Source: Bacteroidia bacterium (lineage in GTDB: Bacteria > Bacteroidota > Bacteroidia > SpSt-205). From it: a stretch of 64,000 nt of DNA. The notes under the pieces are model-generated. The model was not told the origin of the DNA. It saw only the letters and a list, made by a program, of their open reading frames with translations, and did not search any database. Position 1 is the stretch's first letter, and the number at the start of each line of letters is the position of its first letter. The stretch covers positions 399,570-463,569 of the forward strand of contig BPGV01000001.1 in assembly GCA_026003215.1 (NCBI GenBank), given 5' to 3'. This document shows positions 1-8,242 of this stretch, piece after piece. The position numbers and the translations under genes are program-made.

Positions 1-56
1 CCTGGGGCATATATATCCTCATGGGAGGTGCACACGTATGGAAGCTCTTCCTCCAT
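1..56 (-). CDS. possible 5' end of a gene cut by the left edge
   Basis: A minus-strand frame opens with ATG at 56 and stays open to base 1, giving about 18 codons that begin MEEELPYVCT. It lies 19 bases downstream of the CHAT gene stop and would follow it on the same strand. No TAnnTTTG box precedes it, and 18 codons are too few to recognise a family. It may be chance. Confidence 0.2.
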   Translation of the reverse strand, partial: MEEELPYVCTSHEDIYAP

Positions 57-75
57 CCGTGAAAGAAGGGCTGTA

Positions 76-3075
76 TCACCGCATCAGCACAAAAGCCCCC
101 CAATAGTACGGCTCCCTATACCGCTCTCTAAACTCCCGCACTACCGCCTCGTATGCTTGGTCTATCCTCTCGGCTTTCCAGCCAGCTTCACCCCAGCGCT
201 GGTAAAAACGCTCCATAAATGCCCGTGTCGCCGCATCATCCACTTGCCATAACGCCGCCATCACCCGAGACGCTCCCGCTTCCAAAAACGCCCGCTGCAA
301 ACCATACAAACCCTCCCCCTTTATCTCCCCGAGACCTGTCTCACACGCCGACAATACCACCAAGTCCGTGCCGAGGAGGTTCATCCCGCTGGCCTCCTTG
401 GCCGTCAGGCGGCCGTCCTCTACCCCCGCCGGCGGATACACACTATCCCACACCGCCGCCTGCGCAAATAACAAACCCGATCCCAACAAGCCACTCTCCA
501 CAGTAGGATCATAATACCCATGCGTCGCTATATGTAGTACGCGCGGGGATACTGTCCCTTTCACCACCTCCTCCTGGGCTCCGGCCCCTGTCACCGCCTC
601 CACGCCTAAAAGTGCTGCCACCCTCTGTGCCTCGGCCTCTGCCCCGGGAAGTGGCGGTATCCCATAGGCAAAAAAACGACTACCACGCACCGGCTGTCCC
701 GACGGCACCTGCCCACCAAAATCCGGACCCCCTACCACCACGGACCTTTTGCCTTCAAGCCGTCGCTTATTCCCTATTAGACGACGACTGCTTGCCACAT
801 AGCTCACCCCATACCGCTCTATCACATACCGCCGCCCATCATACAGCGTACCTACATTCACTCGATAATACACCCCGTCCGACGACACATACACCCGCTT
901 GACTCCCCTCGGAAGGAGGCTATCCACCGGCGCCCACAGCGCCTCGTACGCCTTCCCACTCACCTGTGCGCCCGGCGAGCGCAGTAACTCATACACTCTC
1001 TCCCACCGTTCCTCTTCCGCCTCCTCCATCCGTCGTACCAACAGCCGCACATCTACCCCCCGCCGCCCCGGCGTCAAAATATAGTACAGGTACCACACCG
1101 TGTCCTTCTGGGCCAAGCGCACTACCTCCACCACCGCCTCTCCCCGCCGCAGCGCAGGCTCCCCTTCCCGCTCTACATCCGGCAAAAAGCTCCGCACCTC
1201 CGGCAAACGCCGGGCCAGCTCCCCCTCTACTGCCTCTGACTCCCGCTGCACGCTGCTGGCCTGCTCGTAGTCTTCCCGTAGCATCAGCGCCGCATACTGC
1301 TGCGTGAGCCGTAGCCACCGTCTATACAAACCCTGCGTAACGCTATCTCCACTCTGCTCCGCCAAGTACCTAAGTCCCTCCGTAGAACTGAGCACCAGGC
1401 CTTTCACGCTCCGAGCTGTACGATACCCCAGCCGCAAGAGCACAGGATTAGCTACGCCTCGTGACGCCACATATCGCTGAAACACCCCAAAATGCCACAT
1501 AAGCTCATTCTCTAAGAAAGTTAGCTGATGAGCTCCAGCCAGCCCTACAAACTCTCGCCGGATAAGACGAAATACACTCATTATCACCTGATACCACAAA
1601 TCATCCGCAAGCTCATACTTCCCCAACAAAGCATATGTCTCCGCCGCATTATGAAGGTACCGCAGATAGTCTGAATGATCTTTGCCTAAAACTCCATAAG
1701 AGATATCTAAGACTATTTTGTATAAACTCTCCGCTTCTACATATCTACCCTGACTTTTATATACATTTGCCAAATTAAATAGAGAACCTAAATAATCTGG
1801 ATGTTTAGGTCCAAGAGAGCGGTATCTTATCTGAACTACCATCTTCTGCAAACTCTCAGCTTCTTCATACCGACCTTGAGCACGATATCCTGTGGCTAAG
1901 TTATTGAGAGAGTTCAAGTAATCTGGATGCTCTCCACCCAGCAGAACATATCTTTTAGCTACTATGTGTTTATTTAAGCTTTCAGCCTCTGCATATTTAC
2001 CTTGCTTGTCATATAGATTGGCAAGGTTATTAAGCAGACTTAAGTAAATAGGATGGCTTGGACCTAAGTTACGATACTGTATATTCGTCACATACTTATA
2101 TAAGCTTTCTGCTTCAGCATATCGCCCTTGCTCATAATATACATTAGCCAAGTTTGTAAACGGAAATATATATAACGGATGTTCTGTACCTACTATACGC
2201 TCATATATCGTGAGTATTATTTTATAGAGACTTTCTGCCTTTATGTAATAACTCTGCATAAAGTATACTTTAGCAAGATTATTTAGAGACCATAAATAAT
2301 CTGGATGCTCCGGACCTAATACCTTATACCTCTGTGCAGCTATCGCTTTATGGAGGCTTTCCGCTTCTGGATATCGTCCTTCACTCGTATAAACCAGGGC
2401 TAAGTTATTACAAGCTCCTAAATAAAATGGATGTTCTGGACCTAATATAAAAAAGCTTGTCTGCACCACCTTGCTATACAAGCTTTCTGCTTCGGTATAA
2501 CGGCCTCTATCTAAATATACATTGGCTAAGTTATTTAGCGACCACAAATAATCCGGATGGTCCACACCTAACAGGCGATATCGGATTCCAATAATAGCTT
2601 TATATAAGCTTTCTGCTTCTGTGTATCGCCCCTGAGTGTTATATACCATCGCCAAAAAATGCCCTGTGAGGGCATAAACAGCCGAGTCCATACGGCTATA
2701 TTGCCCTAAGAGCTGGAGAAGGGAGTCAAAAAGCGCTTCTGCTCGGGCAAGCCGGCCTGTAAGCAGATACGCTCTCCCTAACCATACATGTACCGCCGCC
2801 CAACTATTCGTATCCTTTTGCCGAAGAGCCAGTTGAGCACCTGCTGCTGCCCAAGGCTCCAGCTCCGACCTCTTTCTTTGCTGTGCCAAGCATTCCGCTC
2901 CATGAATATACACATAGAGCCTTGCAGTATCTATAATATCGGGCCTTCTTAAGAGAGAGTCGTACAGCGAGAAAGCCAAATCATACTTCCATGCTCGACG
3001 AAAACTATCCGCCTGCTGAAGAAGAGCTACTTGGGCATAAAAATACCCACCCAGGCTTAGAAGGACTACACGCAT
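76..3075 (-). CDS. exported TPR-CHAT caspase-like protein (copy 1)
   Basis: A 999-residue protein. Residues 1-15 look like a signal peptide ending in FYAQ, so the protein probably leaves the cytoplasm. Eight consecutive 42-residue kinesin-light-chain-like TPRs (consensus YxEAESLYK...LG.EHPDYL.SLNNLA..Y..QGR) are followed by a helical linker and a C-terminal CHAT domain. The caspase-type dyad is visible: His about 852 in HIATHGYYD and Cys about 911 in LSACETG. CHAT domains are clan CD cysteine peptidases; some act in Craspase and gasdermin defence, and many others are uncharacterised. There is no T9SS sorting domain. I start at ATG 3075 rather than the upstream TTG at 3081, because TACATTTG lies 3 bases before this ATG and the TTG would fall inside the box. 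The gene follows a longer paralog on the same strand by 19 bases. The substrate is unknown. Confidence 0.93.
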   Translation of the reverse strand: MRVVLLSLGGYFYAQVALLQQADSFRRAWKYDLAFSLYDSLLRRPDIIDTARLYVYIHGAECLAQQRKRSELEPWAAAGAQLALRQKDTNSWAAVHVWLGRAYLLTGRLARAEALFDSLLQLLGQYSRMDSAVYALTGHFLAMVYNTQGRYTEAESLYKAIIGIRYRLLGVDHPDYLWSLNNLANVYLDRGRYTEAESLYSKVVQTSFFILGPEHPFYLGACNNLALVYTSEGRYPEAESLHKAIAAQRYKVLGPEHPDYLWSLNNLAKVYFMQSYYIKAESLYKIILTIYERIVGTEHPLYIFPFTNLANVYYEQGRYAEAESLYKYVTNIQYRNLGPSHPIYLSLLNNLANLYDKQGKYAEAESLNKHIVAKRYVLLGGEHPDYLNSLNNLATGYRAQGRYEEAESLQKMVVQIRYRSLGPKHPDYLGSLFNLANVYKSQGRYVEAESLYKIVLDISYGVLGKDHSDYLRYLHNAAETYALLGKYELADDLWYQVIMSVFRLIRREFVGLAGAHQLTFLENELMWHFGVFQRYVASRGVANPVLLRLGYRTARSVKGLVLSSTEGLRYLAEQSGDSVTQGLYRRWLRLTQQYAALMLREDYEQASSVQRESEAVEGELARRLPEVRSFLPDVEREGEPALRRGEAVVEVVRLAQKDTVWYLYYILTPGRRGVDVRLLVRRMEEAEEERWERVYELLRSPGAQVSGKAYEALWAPVDSLLPRGVKRVYVSSDGVYYRVNVGTLYDGRRYVIERYGVSYVASSRRLIGNKRRLEGKRSVVVGGPDFGGQVPSGQPVRGSRFFAYGIPPLPGAEAEAQRVAALLGVEAVTGAGAQEEVVKGTVSPRVLHIATHGYYDPTVESGLLGSGLLFAQAAVWDSVYPPAGVEDGRLTAKEASGMNLLGTDLVVLSACETGLGEIKGEGLYGLQRAFLEAGASRVMAALWQVDDAATRAFMERFYQRWGEAGWKAERIDQAYEAVVREFRERYREPYYWGAFVLMR
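1618..2625 (-). repeat. eight 126-bp TPR-coding tandem repeats
   Basis: The DNA repeats with a 126-base period because each TPR is exactly 42 codons. Units share the segment encoding (Y)xEAESLYK and the segment encoding LG.EHPDYL. The copies are more diverged from one another than those of the neighbouring paralog. Confidence 0.85.
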
Positions 3076-3078
3076 CAG

Positions 3079-3086
3079 CAAATGTA
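3079..3086 (-). promoter_or_regulatory. -7 box TACATTTG of CHAT copy 1
   Basis: It ends 3 bases before ATG 3075, so this copy probably has its own promoter in the 19-base gap after copy 2, and a near-leaderless mRNA. Confidence 0.6.
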
Positions 3087-3094
3087 GTGAATTT

Positions 3095-6000
3095 TTACCG
3101 CATCAGCACAAACGCCCCCCAGTGGTACGGCTGCGGATACTGCTGCCTAAATGCTCGCACCGTAGCCTCATATACCGCATCTATCGCCTCGGCCTTCCAC
3201 CCAGCCTCGCCCCAGCCCCGATAAAACGCCTCCATAAACGCACGCGTCGCCGCATCATCCACCTGCCATAACGCCGCCATCACCCGAGACGCCCCCGCCT
3301 CTAAAAATGCCCGCTGCAAACCATACAAACCCTCCCCCTTTATCTCCCCGAGACCTGTCTCACACGCCGACAATACCACCAAGTCCGTCCCAAGAAGGTT
3401 CATCCCACTCGCTTCCTTCGCCGTCAATCGGCCATCCTCTACCCCCGCCGGCGGATACACACTATCCCACACCGCCGCACCCGCAAATAACAAACCCGAA
3501 CCCAATAAACCACTCCTCGCCCCAGCATCATAGTACCCATGCGTCGCTATATGTACCACCCTCGGCGATACCGCACCCTTCACCACTTCCTCCCGCGCAG
3601 CGGCACCCGTCACCGCCTCCACACCCAATAGCTGGGCCACCGCCCGCGCCTCCGCTTCCGCCTCGGGCAACGGGGGTATCCCATACGGGAAAAAACGACT
3701 GCCCCGCGCCGGCTGCCCAGCTGGCGCCTCCCCTCCAAAATCAGGACCACCTACCACCACCGGCCTTCTCCCCTCTCCCCGCCGCTTGGTCACGACCAGC
3801 CGTCGGCTGGTCGCTACATAGCTCACCCCATACCGCTCTATCACATACCGACACCCATCATACAAAGTCGCTACATTCACCCGATAATACACCCCATCCG
3901 GCGACACATAGACCCGCCTAATGCCTCTCGGAAGCACGCTATCCACCGGTGCCCACAGTAGCTCGTACGCCTTCCCAGTCACCTGCACCCCCGGCGAACG
4001 CAACAGCTCATACACGCGCTCCCACCGCTCCTCCTCTGCCAGCCCTATCCGCCGCACCAAAAGCCGTATATCCACCCCCCGCCGCCCCGGAATCAAGACG
4101 TAGTACAGATACCCTACCGTATCCTTATCCGCTATGCGCACTATCTCTACTACGGCCTCCCCCCGCCGCAGCGCAGGATCCCCCTCCCGCTCTATGTCCG
4201 GCAAAAAGCTACGCACCTCCGGCAGGCGCCGCGCCAGCTCCGCCTCCGCGGCCTCTGCCTCCTTCTGCACCCGCCCCGCCTGCTCGTAGTCCTCTCGTAG
4301 CATCAGCGCCGCATACTGCTGCGTCAGCCGCAGCCACCGCTGATACAACGCCTGCGTCACACTATCCCCACTCTGCTCCGCCAAATACCGAAGCCCCTCC
4401 ACCGAACTCAGCACCAGTCCCTTCACACTCCGAGCTGTACGATACCCCAGCCGTAAAAGCTCAGGATTGGCTAACCCGCGCTCCCCCACATAGCGCTGAA
4501 AATCCACAAAACGTCCCATGAGATTATTCTCCAAAAACGCCAGCTGGTGCGCCCCCGCAAGCCCTACAAACTCCCGCCGTATCAGCCCAAAGGTGCCCCG
4601 TATCACCTCGCCCCATAAACTATCCGCTACACCGTATTTACCCTGCGGCGCACAGACCAAGGCTAAGCCATTAACAAATATCAGGTAATCCGGATGCTCC
4701 CCACCCAACGCACGATACCATGCCCCAGTTACTACCCTAAACAAACTCTCCGCTGCTGCATAACGCCCTTGATGGTGATATACATTCGCCAAGTTATTCA
4801 ACGAATGTAGATATGCCGCGTGCTCTCTACCCAACATGCGATAACGGACTTCAGCAACCAGCTTATGCAGACTCTCTGCCTGTACATACCGCCCTTGGGC
4901 ATTATATAAACTTGCCAAGTTGTGCAGCGAACGCAAATAATCAGGATGCTCCATACCCAACACACGATGTTGTACCCCAGTTATTACCTTGAACAAACTC
5001 TCTGCCTCCACATACCGCCCTTGATTGTAATACACAAGCGCCAGGTTATTTAGCGAACGCAGATAATCAGGATGCTCCCCGCCCAACATGCGATAACAGG
5101 CTCCGGCCACCACCTTATGCAAACTCTCCGCCTCTACATACCGCCCTTGGGCGTCGTATAAACTTGCCAGGTTATTCAGCGAACTCAGATACGCCGGATG
5201 CTCCCCACCTAACACACGGTACTGTATTACGGTCACCGCTTTATACAAACTTTCCGCCTCTATATACCGTCCTTGTTCATAATACATACTCGCTATGCTA
5301 TTTAGCGAAATCAGATACATAGGATGCTCCCCGCCTAGCACACGATACTGTACTCCGGCCACTACCCTATGCAAACTCTCCGCCTCTATATACCGTCCTT
5401 GATTTCCATACACAATCGCTAAGTTATGCAGCGAACCCAAATAGTCCGGATGCTCTCCCCCTAACACACGGTACTGTACTCCGTCCACCACCTTATACAA
5501 ACTCTCCGCCTCTACATACCGCCCTTGATTGTCATATAAAACCGCCAAGTTATTCAGTGAACTCAGATAATCCGGATGCTCTCCCCCTAACACACGATGC
5601 TGTACTCCGGCCACCACCTTATACAAGCTCTCCGCCTCCACATACCGCCCTTGATCACTATACGCATTCGCCAAGTTATTCAGCGAAGCTAAATAGTGCG
5701 GGTGCTCCGGGCCTAACTTACGCCGACGTATCTGTATCACCTTCTTGAAAAGACTCTCTGCAGCTTCGTAAGAACCCTGGTAATACCATGCCGTCGCCAA
5801 AAGATGCCCTACACCTGCATACACCACCGAGTCCATCCGCCCCAGCCGACCCAAAACCCCCATAAGAGTATCCCAAAGACCCTCAGCAGCAGAATACCTT
5901 CCCATTATGAAATAAGCCCCTCCTACCCATGCCTGTACCGCTACCCAACTATTCGTATCCCGCAGCTTGAGCGATAGCTCAGCGCCTTTGGCGGCCCATG

Positions 6001-6217
6001 CCTCGAGTTCCCCTACCTTCCGCTGCTGGGCTAAACACTCCGCCCCCCCTATGTACGCTCGTAAGCGCACACTATCTGACCCTCCCCCCTGCCGCACCAA
6101 AGAGTCATATAGGACAAAAGCCTCGGCATACTTGCTTGCTTGGCGCAGGCTATCCGCCTGCTGCATTAGATTCTGAGCCCCTAACAAAGCAACCAAGCCC
6201 CCCATAGCCCATCGCAT
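3095..6217 (-). CDS. exported TPR-CHAT caspase-like protein (copy 2)
   Basis: A 1040-residue paralog of the next gene downstream. It has a signal peptide at residues 1-15 (ending LLGAQ), nine full 42-residue TPRs, a linker and a CHAT domain with His about 893 (HIATHGYYD) and Cys about 952 (SACETG). The C-terminal domains of the two copies are nearly identical, while the TPRs differ in number and sequence. This pattern fits a recent duplication or gene conversion of the enzyme part with divergence of the recognition part (inference). The start is ATG 6217, because TACCTTTG lies 4 bases upstream; an in-frame start nine codons earlier lies beyond that box. The gene diverges from the SIS isomerase gene across a 56-base gap. 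Confidence 0.93.
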   Translation of the reverse strand: MRWAMGGLVALLGAQNLMQQADSLRQASKYAEAFVLYDSLVRQGGGSDSVRLRAYIGGAECLAQQRKVGELEAWAAKGAELSLKLRDTNSWVAVQAWVGGAYFIMGRYSAAEGLWDTLMGVLGRLGRMDSVVYAGVGHLLATAWYYQGSYEAAESLFKKVIQIRRRKLGPEHPHYLASLNNLANAYSDQGRYVEAESLYKVVAGVQHRVLGGEHPDYLSSLNNLAVLYDNQGRYVEAESLYKVVDGVQYRVLGGEHPDYLGSLHNLAIVYGNQGRYIEAESLHRVVAGVQYRVLGGEHPMYLISLNSIASMYYEQGRYIEAESLYKAVTVIQYRVLGGEHPAYLSSLNNLASLYDAQGRYVEAESLHKVVAGACYRMLGGEHPDYLRSLNNLALVYYNQGRYVEAESLFKVITGVQHRVLGMEHPDYLRSLHNLASLYNAQGRYVQAESLHKLVAEVRYRMLGREHAAYLHSLNNLANVYHHQGRYAAAESLFRVVTGAWYRALGGEHPDYLIFVNGLALVCAPQGKYGVADSLWGEVIRGTFGLIRREFVGLAGAHQLAFLENNLMGRFVDFQRYVGERGLANPELLRLGYRTARSVKGLVLSSVEGLRYLAEQSGDSVTQALYQRWLRLTQQYAALMLREDYEQAGRVQKEAEAAEAELARRLPEVRSFLPDIEREGDPALRRGEAVVEIVRIADKDTVGYLYYVLIPGRRGVDIRLLVRRIGLAEEERWERVYELLRSPGVQVTGKAYELLWAPVDSVLPRGIRRVYVSPDGVYYRVNVATLYDGCRYVIERYGVSYVATSRRLVVTKRRGEGRRPVVVGGPDFGGEAPAGQPARGSRFFPYGIPPLPEAEAEARAVAQLLGVEAVTGAAAREEVVKGAVSPRVVHIATHGYYDAGARSGLLGSGLLFAGAAVWDSVYPPAGVEDGRLTAKEASGMNLLGTDLVVLSACETGLGEIKGEGLYGLQRAFLEAGASRVMAALWQVDDAATRAFMEAFYRGWGEAGWKAEAIDAVYEATVRAFRQQYPQPYHWGAFVLMR
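4637..5770 (-). repeat. nine 126-bp TPR-coding tandem repeats
   Basis: Repeats of 126 bases. On the plus strand the marker CATACCGCCCTTG recurs at this period, for example at 4885 and 5011. Neighbouring units are very similar, as expected for expansion by unequal crossing-over. This is coding DNA, not a CRISPR array. Confidence 0.9.
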
Positions 6218-6221
6218 GGGA

Positions 6222-6229
6222 CAAAGGTA
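6222..6229 (-). promoter_or_regulatory. -7 box TACCTTTG of CHAT copy 2
   Basis: It ends 4 bases before ATG 6217. Confidence 0.6.
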
Positions 6230-6261
6230 GACCTTCCCGCACAAGGCACTGAAAAAATCTC

Positions 6262-6269
6262 TACCTTCG
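6262..6269 (+). promoter_or_regulatory. -7 box variant TACCTTCG of the SIS isomerase gene
   Basis: It sits 4 bases before ATG 6274. The variant has C in place of the third T. A related TACTTTCG precedes the nuclease gene at 52428. Confidence 0.4.
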
Positions 6270-6273
6270 GGGA

Positions 6274-7263
6274 ATGTGGGAGTGGGTAAAGGCGCTACCC
6301 TCAGATTGGCAAGCGGGCATGGAAGCGCCTGCTATTCCCCTCAAAGGCGGCCCCTGGCAAGCTATCTTGACGCTGGGCATGGGCGGCTCCGCCTTCGGCG
6401 CAGAAGTCGTACGCAGTTGGTGCGAACCTCACCTGGAGCTGCCCTGGATTATTCTGCGGGATTATAGGCTGCCGCGGTGGGTGGGGCCTTCTACCTTAGT
6501 GCTGGCAGCCTCGTACTCTGGCACCACAGAGGAGACTTTGGAAGCCACCGAAGAGGCCCTTCGCCGCGGCGCCACCGTCGTAGGGATAGCCAGCGGCGGT
6601 ACCCTACGCGCCTGGGGCGAAAGCGGACGCCTCGCAGCCTTCATACCTTTACCCGCCGGCCGGGCGCCACGCGCTGCCGTTCCCTTTTCCATCACCGCCC
6701 AGCTCCGCCTCTTGGAGGGTGCCGGACTCATCCCGGACACCTGGCGCACCGAAAGCCAAGCCCTCCTCAAGCTCCTCCTCAGCAAAGACCACCCCAGCCT
6801 CCCCGCCCTCAAAACGCTGGCCCAAAGCTGGCAAAATCGTTGCATTTTTATTTACGCGCCAACGGGTTATGAAGCCATTGCCTTGCGTGCTCGCCAGCAG
6901 ATACAAGAAAATGCCAAGCACCTCGCCAGCCACCATACCATCCCGGAAATGAACCACAACGAGATTGTGGGGTGGGACTTCCCGGCGCCGCTTGGGGAAA
7001 AAGCAGCCTTTTGGATCCTCTCGGGCAGTCACACCCACCCCCGCAACCTCCTGCGCATCCGCTTCATGGAAAAGGTCCTACAAGAAAAAGGCCTCCCTTA
7101 TGCCCACTGGCAAGCCCCCCAAGCCCCCCTCCTCGCCGAACTCATGTGGCTTTTTCATGCGGTGGATATTTTCTCTGTGTATTTAGCCGAGCTGCGGGGT
7201 GTAGACCCTACGCCAGTGCCGATTATTGACCGCCTCAAAAAATACCTTGCTGAGACGCCCTGA
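6274..7263 (+). CDS. SIS-domain phosphoglucose/phosphomannose isomerase-like protein
   Basis: A 329-residue soluble protein. The N-terminal SIS fold carries the sugar-phosphate loop GMGGSAFGAE near residue 37 and the second motif ASYSGTTEETLEA near residues 74-86. The C-terminal half has the MNHNEIVGW motif of the bifunctional PGI/PMI family, which interconverts fructose-6-P with glucose-6-P or mannose-6-P. Length is normal for that family. The CDF transporter gene begins inside its last codons, so the two are probably co-transcribed. Fold and family are clear; which sugar it prefers cannot be read from the sequence. Confidence 0.88.
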   Translation: MWEWVKALPSDWQAGMEAPAIPLKGGPWQAILTLGMGGSAFGAEVVRSWCEPHLELPWIILRDYRLPRWVGPSTLVLAASYSGTTEETLEATEEALRRGATVVGIASGGTLRAWGESGRLAAFIPLPAGRAPRAAVPFSITAQLRLLEGAGLIPDTWRTESQALLKLLLSKDHPSLPALKTLAQSWQNRCIFIYAPTGYEAIALRARQQIQENAKHLASHHTIPEMNHNEIVGWDFPAPLGEKAAFWILSGSHTHPRNLLRIRFMEKVLQEKGLPYAHWQAPQAPLLAELMWLFHAVDIFSVYLAELRGVDPTPVPIIDRLKKYLAETP

Positions 7264-8242
7264 GGATTACTTTCGGCTGGCATTAGGGGTAGCGCTCCTG
7301 GTGCTCCTCCTCAAGGCCTTAGCGTATGAAGCTGGGGGCGGGGCCGGGCTCCTCTCCGATGCCGCCGAAAGCCTCGTGAATGCCCTCACCGCTATTCTCG
7401 GGCTGTACGGCACCCTTTTAGCCCATCAACCCCGAGACCCCGAACATCCCTACGGCCATGGGAAGGTAGACTCCCTCCTTTCTGGCCTACAAGCCCTCCT
7501 TATTGCAGGAGCAACTGGCTTTCTGGCCTACGCTATCCTGCACGGGAACTTTCGGCCGCTCGCGGTGGAGGGTTTCTACCAAGCTTACCTATACGAGGCA
7601 GCAGCCATAGCGCTAAATGCCAGCCTATCCTTTACCTTCTGGCGGGCAGCTAAACGGTTTCATTCGCAATTGCTCAAAGCGGAGAGTCTCCACCTCTTAG
7701 GGGATGGGCTTACATCACTCTTGGTGGTAGCGGGCCTGGGCGCCGTACAGCTGGGCCTTCCCCCTGTGATAGACAAAGGCATCGGCTTGGTATTGGTGAG
7801 CTTCATGGGCTATGGGGCCTTCCAACTGCTGCGGGAAACCGGCCAAACCCTCTTAGATGCCCAAGACCCACGCCTCCTCGCCCGATTGGTGGAAATCCTC
7901 CAAAAACACAGACGCCCCGAATGGATAGATATCCACAACGTGCGCATCCAGCGCTATGGGGTAAGCTTACACATAGATGGGCATATCACCTTCCCGTGGT
8001 ATTGGAGCCTCCAAGAAGCGCATACCGCCCTCAAAGGAGTAGAGGAAGTGCTGCGACGGGAGCTGCATCGGCCGGTGGAGTTTTTCTGGCACATGGACCC
8101 CTGCGAACCCTCCTGCTGCACGTACTGCCTAATAGCCGAATGCCCTCACCGCCAAAGGCCGTTTGAACAGGAAATCCCTTTCACCCCTGAAAAGCTCTTC
8201 CTCAACCAAAAAGGCCTCCCTCAAGAAACCCGCCGCAGATGA
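7226..8242 (+). CDS. cation diffusion facilitator (CDF) efflux transporter
   Basis: A 338-residue membrane protein exporting divalent metal by proton antiport (family knowledge). It shows the CDF signatures LLSDAAESLVN in an early membrane helix, HPYGHGKVDSL in the following loop, and a second acidic site in ESLHLLGDGLTS. Beyond the usual cytoplasmic ferredoxin-like domain is a Cys-rich stretch from residue 293 (CEPSCCTYCLIAECPH) that could bind metal. No ATG is available, so it starts at TTG 7226 or TTG 7247, overlapping the SIS gene by up to 38 bases. Its 3' end overlaps the convergent methyltransferase gene by 22 bases. The metal is not evident. Confidence 0.9.
   Translation: MTASKNTLLRRPEDYFRLALGVALLVLLLKALAYEAGGGAGLLSDAAESLVNALTAILGLYGTLLAHQPRDPEHPYGHGKVDSLLSGLQALLIAGATGFLAYAILHGNFRPLAVEGFYQAYLYEAAAIALNASLSFTFWRAAKRFHSQLLKAESLHLLGDGLTSLLVVAGLGAVQLGLPPVIDKGIGLVLVSFMGYGAFQLLRETGQTLLDAQDPRLLARLVEILQKHRRPEWIDIHNVRIQRYGVSLHIDGHITFPWYWSLQEAHTALKGVEEVLRRELHRPVEFFWHMDPCEPSCCTYCLIAECPHRQRPFEQEIPFTPEKLFLNQKGLPQETRRR

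Noticed and set aside
219-4521. Long proline- and alanine-rich plus-strand ORFs across the CHAT genes
   Set aside because: They are antisense to two clearly conserved proteins and show low-complexity composition caused by codon use on the other strand.
1618-5770. Regular 126-bp repeats resembling a CRISPR array
   Set aside because: The period is exactly 42 codons and encodes TPRs in frame; there are no unique spacers and no cas genes.
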